From: Metallyticus violacea
Lineage: Eukaryota > Arthropoda > Insecta > Mantodea > Metallyticidae
Assembly: GCA_030762175.1 (NCBI GenBank)
Contig: CM060842.1
Coordinates: 63,778,501-63,842,500 of the forward strand
Direction: 5' to 3'
DNA: 64,000 nucleotides
Both the position numbers and the translations under genes were made by a program. The notes under the pieces were generated by a model. It saw only the letters and a list, made by a program, of their open reading frames with translations. It was not told the origin of the DNA and made no database searches. The first letter of the stretch is position 1. Every line of letters begins with the position of its first letter. Of the stretch, positions 55,988 to 64,000 are shown piece by piece.

Positions 55988-58900
55988 GAAAATGTGTAGG
56001 TGTTTTTCAAGACTTGATAAATGATCCCAAACAGGGAATGCAAAGTCAATAAATGAATATAAATTAGTAATTTTTTGCATTTAAATGTATATATTTTAAT
56101 GTTAACTTTGTACTAGCATTGTTTAAACTGAAGGCTTCATTGTTGTGAGCCATGTTACAAACTGTTAGCAAGTCATTATTAAAAATTTCACTTCATTCCA
56201 GATGTAGTTTCAATTTTATTTTTTGAGAGTTTTGCATATTGAATGGTATTACATTCTTCTTAATTCACCCATTTTACTAAAAATAATTATGAATCCTAAA
56301 TTGGAGGATTCTAACATTCATGTACAAGTTATGGAATGCTTTAGAGATGCAATATCTATGTACAAAGAGAGAACCTGCAGATGTTGAAAAAAGATTGGAA
56401 AATGGGATACCTCAAGGGAACTTCAAAGAAAACTCTCTGTCAAAATATGTTCTTTTAGGATGAACAGTCAATGCGTAATCATATACAAAAAGATCCAGAA
56501 TAAAATGTTAATATTAGTAAAAAATATTTATTTTGGAGATCCAGTTCAAATTGAAATTCTGAAAAAATAAACCTTGGCAACAGCTCATGTTAAAATATTT
56601 CAGAAATTTACTCAGTGCTACAGTTTAGAAAAAAAATTGTAGGGGATACTGTTAAAATTGCTTACACTTATATCAAAGGAGGCTTCAGATGCACTGCATT
56701 ACTTTTGTGGCTTTATTCTCCAGCATCAAGTCTTCTCTACAGACCTCCTTCCAGCTCACAGCCAGAATTACTCTTAAGGAAACGGAGTAAACACTGACAC
56801 TGGTAGTCCAACAATTTTTGGAAACAAGAGTCCAGCAATTCTTTCTATCTCAAGATTTCTTTTCTTAGTGCAGGAGTAGAAACTGGTACATAATCTGTAA
56901 CTTGGATCACATTATTAGGTATTTTTATGTTGCTGTCAACATATTCTTTGAAGGCCTGAATGTATTTTGCCTATTATTAAGATGGAAATGTTCACACAAG
57001 ATGTAGATGCTTGCATCACTACATGTTATCTCTGTTTCAGGAGGCCAGTTTTTGTATTTACGATAGCCAGATAATTCAAAAGCCTCTCTTTCATCTCTAC
57101 CACACTATAAGTTTAATGTAAAGTTGCCAATTAGAGATCAAGCTGCAAAATGTTGAAATTAAAGAATCACAGGAGTATAATTCTTCTTCCAATGTAAGTG
57201 TAGAATGAACTTGCCAATTCAAAGGCAAGTCATGAAATCACAGCAACACATAAGGCAACTGTCCATAGTTTTTACAAAAAGCAAACAACAAAAAAGCATT
57301 TCAACAATGGTAATGAAATGATATTTTTAAAATAAAAATAATTACAATAACTTTATCCTAATTATAAAACTTTCAAACAGCTAACAAATAATTTTAATTT
57401 TTAATAAAGATGAAAGAAATATTTTTAATTCTGTAATTTCTGCTGCTATGCTAACCGCATATTATTTATGCCAGTATGGAGTATTGGTCTGTATTTGCTC
57501 AACAGCAGCAATGGATTTACCAAAGCAGGATATGGTAAGCAAAGAAAAGAAAAAGGATGTTTCAGCTGTATTAAAGTACTTTGAAATGCCTGAAGAGGGG
57601 GACATCTTAGAAGGCAACTGAAAGCCAAAGGAAAAAAAAAAAACATTCAAAATTTAGATTAGGGTGTTTTGATGTTATTCAGTTTTTACTAGTTTACTGT
57701 TGGATGTTGTATGCTTTGATGGTTCCATTGTTGTGAATGTTTAAGTAAATACTGTTACAATGTATGTTAAAATTCAGTAAATATTGAAAAAAATGTACAA
57801 TATCAATATAAAAACATACAACAACAAATTAAAAGTATAATTATATAAATATAAACATATTTACTGGATTATCCTCCACTAGTAGTTAGCATTTATCAAA
57901 TTTTGCAGAAACCTTAAATTAATCTGTAATTTCAAGTAGTTAGCAATTATTTTAACAATATTAACAATGGTATTTTTTTATTTGTAATTAAATTATACTA
58001 GTAAAAATATGACTATTGTAAAATAAGTCACTTCTTGGCACAAAAAAAATGTGAAAAATCATGATCTTATAGTAATCTAATATTGAAAAAACATCTTCAA
58101 TTTGCACATGTTAATTTGTAAATTCAGAATAAACACCCATTGTTGTATTTTATTGCTGATGTATAAGAACAGGTTTTATCTATTTGCTGAAGGTAGTGAT
58201 TGAATTTTATGACATACCATGGAAAGTATAAGTTTGTTTGTTCCTCTTTGAGAGGGTAGAGATTAAGAGAGAGACAGAAAAAATATATTTTCCAAACTAC
58301 CATAGAGATACATTTTTATGCAAACATTTTAACTGTTAGTACAAAGGAGTAAATATTTTATTTTTCCTAAAACAAAAAAAAAAAAATTATATTTTTTTGT
58401 TGCATTATGGTAGGCAATGTGTGATATATTCATTTTTTTCAGTGATAGAGGAAAAATTTTGAAAATACTATGGAAAATTTAAGCAGAGGCAATTTTTGTA
58501 CCAGAGCAAAGAGGACTCCTTCCTTCAATTTAATGAGGTAACTGAAAAAGTCACTAAATACAGGAATGTGCTTAAATAACTTCATATTTTAAGGTAGTGC
58601 CTCACCATGGCAATTTTTATAGCATTTCAGAATTTCTGCTGAAATCATTATGTTTTTCAGTCTAAAAACTTTGCATATTATACCTAAATGCAAATGGCAT
58701 TTGCTTTATGTTTTATCTTTTTGAAAGATTTTCTAGCCCTTATTTCCATTTTTTTAACTTCTAATCTGATTTTTTTAACCAGGTACTCTAAAATTTTATT
58801 TTTACCTATAGAAGAAAATGTGCCTAGTTTACATTAACACTTTAAAGTAGAAAAATAGCTGAATGCATAAACAGCTCCTTACTATGGTGTAAATAAAATA

Positions 58901-59387
58901 TGATAGATTGTATTCAACTGGTAAAACATCTTAAGCTACAATTCAATATATATATGAATTGTAGCCTAAAAATTAGAAAATATTTAACTACATTTTTATA
59001 ATGTTAATTAACTGACATGGAAATCTAGAAACCAGAAGGCTAATGTCATACTTTTATGGTACTGTTGAAAATACACATTTTTGTTTTTGAAATTTGGTTG
59101 TTTTGCTTAATTCATCCAGTTTAATGAAACTTTTGTCACTTTTACTAAGTACGGTTTTATCAAATTGCTCTCACTTAAAATATGTCTTTGCAGTGTGACT
59201 TTAAATCTAATGCGCTTTTGAAGGTGTTAGAGCCAATTATTTATTAACCACGAGAAAAATTCTAACCCGTTTGAGAATTCTTCACTGATCCTCTTTGACT
59301 GAAAATCATTAATTATCAACTCTTTCCATTTCTTTTCAATTTAATTTCTTCTCTGTACCACTTTTGTCTCTATTCCTAAGTTATTTG
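55988..59387. other. No supported feature
   Basis: About 3.4 kb of AT-rich DNA with no recognised repeat or gene. Confidence 0.5.
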
Positions 59388-59632
59388 CCTTATAAACACA
59401 AGATCGCTGGTTCGTTCCCGGACAGGACCGATGGATTTTTTCGGGCGTAAAAATCCTAAGTATGACTTCCTTCGGAAGGAAGTAAAACCGTGGGTTCCGT
59501 GTCTTACATTTACGTCACGATAAAGAACCTCAAGCCTGAAAAAGAGCCCTCTAGCAAAATTTGTGCCCTGATTTCAATGGGACGCTGATGATCTGAGATG
59601 TTAAAGAGCGTCCGTAATTAAATCAAAATACA
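59388..59632 (+). mobile_element. SINE B
   Basis: Begins near caagatcgctggttcgttcc, body gatggattttttcgggcgta, ends gttaaagagcgtccgtaatt. Somewhat decayed. Confidence 0.88.
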
Positions 59633-60149
59633 AAAAATTCTTGAGTTATACTTTTCTGGACTACAATGGTATCCTGGCCCTTTCCTTTTTGATTAGTTTC
59701 ATCAAACATAAAAATTAAACAGCTTTTGCATTTTAAATATAGCTGCTTTCTCATTGGAATCCTTCATGTCAAATGATCTCAGCATATATTATAAGGCTTT
59801 AGAAAATATGGAATTATATTTTGGAGTATGGACTTAAGATATTTAAAATAACAGGTTAAATATATGTAGAATGAACACAAAGTATGACTGATACCATAAG
59901 TTACCATATAAATTACTGAATTATGTAATAACTACAGCTTTTAACTTTAAAATTTAACATTTGTGAAACATACGAACATTCCAAAAGGATAGTACAGTGT
60001 CATGGCAAGGTTTTCGTACACATTATTTACCGGTCGTTGTGACATTTATTCGTGCGAAACTCAGCCTGAATAGAATAGTTCTGTTGCGGATGGACGTATT
60101 GTGTCGAAGTGAGGTTAGGTATTAACTAAGTTGATACATTTTTGTTTAT

Positions 60150-60248
60150 GATATTTAAAGACACTCTTTAACATTTCTGGTCATTAGCGCCCCATTCAAT
60201 TCACGAGGTGAAACATCCGACAAATTTTGCTCAGAGACCTCTTTCAGA
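60150..60248 (-). mobile_element. SINE B 3' fragment
   Basis: agacactctttaacatttct to gctcagagacctctttcaga on the minus strand; the rest is missing. Confidence 0.75.
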
Positions 60249-60640
60249 CTTAAAGCCGATTTTCCTGCTCCAACTGTTCATATTGTTAATAAATTATGGG
60301 AAATATGAGTTGTTCTCATTAAGGAGCTTCAAATAAATCTCTCTCGAAGAAAAACCTGACAATATTGGAGAAATATTACAACAAAATACAAAGACATTTC
60401 TGTGAAATCTCGGCTTGGAAACAGAATTAAAATTGTATGAAGTAACCATTGTTTAGAAATTATTACGCGACAACGTAAGCCACGTAAACTTCTGTAGCTG
60501 GGTTTGAATAATGTTGGGAGTAGCGCAATTTATCTACTTTTTATTTTCTTTACTTGGCCATGTTATCGACACAGAATACAGGCAATGAAGGGCAGAGGAA
60601 AAGTCAAATTAAGACATGGTGCTCAGTAAATACAAATCGA

Positions 60641-60775
60641 TATGGGTGGCAAAGAGTGCAACGCCATGGACTCATAAACAGGAGGTCTGTGGCTCATATC
60701 CCGCCAGGACCTTTATTTAGTTTGTTTCTTTTTTCTGGGTTTTCTCAGTCTTCATAACTGGTAAATGTGACAATT
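60641..60775 (+). mobile_element. SINE A 5' fragment
   Basis: gatatgggtggcaaagagtg, gaggtctgtggctcatatcc, cgccaggacc, then ctgggttttctcagtcttca. Strongly decayed. Confidence 0.6.
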
Positions 60776-60829
60776 AGTATCGATGGAATCGAATGGCGAA
60801 TGGAGCGTTACATTCAAACAAGGGCCAAG

Positions 60830-61440
60830 CTCTGCAATAAGAACTCGCTTGGTTTATATTAGCCGCGTGGCGGATGACTAAAGTATCAGGCAGAGAGAGT
60901 ACGAGAATCTTTCCTATTATGAGCGGAGAAAAATCTTAGGAACAAAATTCTGGCGTACTGCAAGAGGACGGAAGAATGGAGAAAGAAATATCTACCGGAC
61001 CTATTTGTTAAAGGGGAGAAGGAAGTGGCAGTGCTGGACTTTGTGGTAGATAGGAAGGAGGAGGGAGTAGGTAAATTTTTAAACAAAGTGAGACAGCTCA
61101 GATCGGAAGAGCAGACAACCCGGGAGGGGCAGGTAGGGAAACGAATCACAATTTTTTTTAATATTTGTACATATATGTGAGGGAGTGTAATTTATTTACT
61201 TTTGTGCGGGTTTCTTTTCTATTTATATTATTTATGTATTTAAAATATTTCTTTTATTATACTTTTTTCTTTTCCATTTATTTATTTCATTCTTATGTAT
61301 ATTGTTTGTGTTTTAAGAGTTAAATATTGGTTTGTGCAATTTCATACGTTTCTTAATGTATTGGAAAAGCACGCGCGTTCCCCGAACCCGTCCGACATGG
61401 ATGAGTTAGATTTGTAACAAACACATTTTTTAAATAAATA
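60830..61440 (+). mobile_element. Probable non-LTR retrotransposon 3' end
   Basis: One frame near 60895-61000 reads YENLSYYERRKILGTKFWRT; another near 61355-61390 reads STRVPRTRPTWMS just before a stop. Such short tails occur at the ends of some insect non-LTR ORF2 sequences. A (ACT)n/(GCT)n tract follows at 61441-61487, as a 3' simple-sequence tail would. The assignment is tentative. Confidence 0.35.
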
Positions 61441-61487
61441 CACTACTACTATTACTGCTGCTGCTGCTGCCACCACCACCACTACTC
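61441..61487 (+). repeat. Mixed ACT/GCT/ACC trinucleotide tract
   Basis: Short runs of ctactact, gctgctgctgctg and ccaccaccacca in succession. Confidence 0.85.
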
Positions 61488-61753
61488 TATGAAATGATCT
61501 ATATTATATGAAAATACAACAATGCACAAAGATACAGGTATAATGTACTAGCACCACTCTTGGAATATTTATTCAGAATTGCTACGGTAATTAGCTTTAA
61601 CTGAACATTTTGAACACCGGATCATATAGGTCTTACTATATGCTATTTATATCTAGAGAACTTACAAATAAGTATAAATTAATAATTCTATACATCGAAA
61701 GAGCTGAAGGATAATTTAGGGAGAGAAACAGGGAATATAGGTCAAATGCGTGT

Positions 61754-62057
61754 AGTTGTTGATTGTTGATTTGGCTTATTTACGGACGCTCTTTAACATC
61801 TCAGGTCATCAGTGTCCTATTTTATTCAGGACGTGAAACGGCCAATAAATTTTGCTCAAAGGCCTCTTCTTTCATGCTTGAGGTTCTTTATCGTGCAGCA
61901 AATGTACGACACGGGACCCGCGACTTTACTTCTCTTCCGAAGGAAGCCATACTTAGGATTTTTACGCCCGAAAAAATGCATAGATCCTGGCCGGGTTTGA
62001 ACCCGCGATCTGGGTTTAGAAGGCAAGTATGGTTACCACTACGCCACCAAGACCGAC
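61754..62057 (-). mobile_element. SINE B, full length, with 11-bp target duplication
   Basis: Full minus-strand copy from the 3' tail ttatttacggacgctcttta to the head (B box reversed gggtttgaaccc, A box reversed accactacgccacca). Flanked by CAAATGCGTGT at 61743-61753 and 62058-62068. Confidence 0.92.
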
Positions 62058-62068
62058 CAAATGCGTGT

Positions 62069-63295
62069 GAATGAGTAAAAGATGTGTGACTGTACTAGGA
62101 CAAGTTTTCTGACATGTTTTATGACGTAGTTATGCTCTTGAATTGATTCCGTGTTGCACCTTTGTATTTTCCGGCTTATAATGTTTTGCCGAGATGTTTC
62201 CTTGTTGCACAGGATTGATACTCTGATTGTCTTTTGTAATTTCCTTTTTTTGTCAATCTGTCTAGTAGTGTGTGTTCTATTTGTTACTAGATGATCCGTA
62301 TCCGTCGATTGAACTTATTTCAAGCATTTTTTAATCTTGCATTTATCTTTAGTTTTTCCTCCCCTTTGGATTCGCTCTATCCTGATTTATTAGCCTTAAA
62401 CATCCAACTCTCAACTGTTTCCTGAGTTATTCCGCGATGTCCGCCTCTTCTATACACGAAGCGAGAAAAACTTCATTAATTTGGAGGCCTTTCTGTTGCC
62501 GATACTATTCTTTGATTTATGTTCATATTGTAGATTATTTTTACTTTAATTGTAATGTTTTATTTACTGTCACTTTGACTACATTGGTCTTCTCGCGATG
62601 TCTATAGATTGGACGTGAATACTGCAGGTGTATGAATGAAATTAAATTTATTAATGATGGCTCAAATGAGTTTGAAGTCCTTAGCCCCTTAAAGCTATAT
62701 GGCATTTACTTTCAAACTCCGAAAGAAAAGAAGGAGAAGGAAAATAAAAGAAGACAGCTTGGCCTGACGGGATTTGAGCCCAGTACCACCGCATTAGTAG
62801 TCGCAAATATTACCATCAGACCACTGAGACGATCTGAATATTGGTTCACTATTGTCACTACTTTAAGTTTCGGAATTTGAGCTATCAATATGTTTCCTAT
62901 GGGTAGCACTGGAAAGCTTGTCTTGATTAATAACTATAGCAAGTTAATGCACATCACCCCTTGTTGTAGTTCCAGCAAATGTCAATTATAATTATGCGCT
63001 TGTTGTATGATGTTCTCAAAGGTGGAGGTGACTAGAGAACATTTTCGTGTGATTATATTACAACAAGAATGCCTAGAAATATTACAGATAACTTTTGCAG
63101 GTTCCGCTCCTTCAGGCATGTAGCAACACTGGCAATAGACCCCTCCCCCCAGTTTAACCTCTCTTATAATAACAAAGGTCTAAAGAGACGACAAATTAAT
63201 GTTTGATGGAATGAATGCGTAAACAAGAGTAGTCCATAACGCTTAACATTATCTGGCATTCACTTCTTCAGAGCAAAGAAGAAACTTACCCAAGC
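62069..63295. other. No supported gene outside the SINE C
   Basis: 62069-62631 and 62859-63295 have higher G+C than most of the window but no motif I recognise; possibly unidentified transposon sequence. Confidence 0.4.
62632..62858 (-). mobile_element. SINE C
   Basis: Minus strand. Head about 62858-62770 with A box tctcagtggtctgatggtaa and B box GGGCTCAAATCCCG. The body gtaaatgccatatagcttta, then cattaataaatttaatttca, matches the copies at 24.15 and 28.5 kb. Confidence 0.7.
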
Positions 63296-63440
63296 AATTT
63301 TTTTAATGGTGTCTAACGCCCTTTTTTACTACTGAAGCACCACAGGTGGTACCAGAGTAATTGATATAAGAGATTCGAATCCGGGACCTCCGGATTGGGG
63401 AGTAGTATGTTGATCATAAGACCACGGAGGCGGCTATAGT
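63296..63440 (-). mobile_element. SINE fragments: SINE A tail joined to a tRNA-like head
   Basis: 63300-63352 is the reversed SINE A tail (gtgtctaacgcccttttt, actgaagcaccacagg). 63385-63437 is a tRNA-like head (B box reversed gattcgaatcc, A box reversed cataagaccacggaggcg), closest to SINE C. Either a chimera or two truncated insertions. Confidence 0.5.
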
Positions 63441-63499
63441 CACATATTAAAAATCTTTCCTAAATGAAAGCATATTGAAGAACGACCCGGGAGAGACTT

Positions 63500-64000
63500 A
63501 CATAGAGATGGAGTCTATAATCATTCATTTGCCGTGTGTATCAGAGATTCTACACGCACGCACGCACGACGCAAGCACGCATCCCCCTTCCCCTTCTTAT
63601 GAGAAAGCTTTACTGGTGGCCTACAAGCTCACAGAAGAACGAAAGGCAGCATGAAATAGTTCGTCATTTCGACAACGACACCTCCCGAAGTAACCACAGT
63701 ATTTTTACAGGTGATGAATGCCAGCGAAGGTTATGCAATGCGGAAAAATGGTTGCTGGTTTGTTCCTAGCAAGTGACTGTACTGCAATCATTCCACTCCA
63801 GGAACAAACAACAGTCACTGCCACCTGCTACACCACAATTTTCCTCGCTAGGATCTTCAAAACACTGACAGAAAGAAGACCGAAGTTTGGGTTGCGAGGA
63901 TTCTCTCTTCAAGAAATTGCCTTTGCGCACACTGCTATGAATTTCTGCAAGAGCCGGATGTGGTACTGTTGAACCACACACCGTACAGTCCAGATCTAGC
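63500..64000 (+). pseudogene. Mariner transposase fragment, cut by the window edge
   Basis: Frames in order: NHSIFTGDE (first catalytic block), then EQTTVTATCYTTIFLARIFK and TLTERRPKFGLRG (63790-63900), then FAHTAMNF (damaged HDNAPAHTA block) and, in another frame, EPDVVLL and HTPYSPDL at the edge. Frameshifts show it is dead. It continues beyond 64000. Confidence 0.7.

Noticed and set aside
57446..57650. Minus-strand frames of 62-66 codons with a hydrophobic, signal-peptide-like start
   Set aside because: Two overlapping frames of similar length in AT-rich DNA, no motif, no splice or conservation clue.

Overview
This is AT-rich (I estimate about 70% A+T) animal DNA dominated by introns and transposons. 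The Penelope-like elements, several mariner/Tc1-type transposases, tRNA-headed SINEs and one split host gene point to an arthropod, most likely an insect with a large, repeat-rich genome. I cannot name the species. There is no bacterial-type gene organisation, no CRISPR array and no rRNA gene.

The only host gene I can support is the 3' end of a type IV diacylglycerol kinase, the family of fly rdgA and mammalian DGK zeta/iota. Four plus-strand exons (28089-28152, 30940-31097, 34012-34175, 43680-43729) join in phase. They encode 144 residues: C-terminal ankyrin repeats ending in a PDZ-type tail, ETVV. The 5' exons (C1 and kinase domains) were not found, so 1-28 kb may be an upstream intron or intergenic DNA. 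After the stop codon, about 3.8 kb shows no recognisable transposon and may hold the 3' UTR.

Region by region: 1.5-3.5 kb is a nested pile of Penelope-like elements (PLEs) and SINEs. A PLE-derived hairpin lies at 4.5 kb. A dead mariner spans 5.9-7.1 kb and a second DDE transposase scrap follows at 7.1-7.5 kb. A nearly complete but broken PLE (8.8-11.7 kb, minus strand) abuts a tail of a second PLE family (11.7-12.0 kb). A mariner with clear terminal repeats lies at 15.06-16.39 kb, and a relative of the 5.9 kb mariner, with a SINE and an in-frame 123-bp duplication inside it, at 18.7-20.5 kb. A short PLE is at 21.2-21.6 kb, a non-LTR remnant at 22.7-24.15 kb, and SINEs at 23-26.3 kb. The introns of the kinase gene (28-44 kb) carry SINEs, hairpin elements, a head-to-head PLE, a PLE twin of the 21 kb copy, a Tc1 pseudogene, a second PLE and a non-LTR RNase H remnant. 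From 47 to 64 kb there are SINEs, long trinucleotide microsatellites, a 400-bp foldback, a pogo/Tigger-like pseudogene, a probable non-LTR 3' end and a mariner fragment running off the right edge.

The most distinctive signal is a set of about 15 hammerhead-ribozyme-like motifs (CUGANGA, stem II, GAAAC, short stem III, usually ending GUC). They sit at the ends of at least four PLE families and in several compact foldback elements. In two PLE families the stop codon of the element ORF is the UGA of the ribozyme core. Several motifs lie sense-strand inside introns of the kinase gene. Hammerheads in PLEs are established; the stop-codon overlap, the solo foldback forms and the intronic placement merit a closer look.
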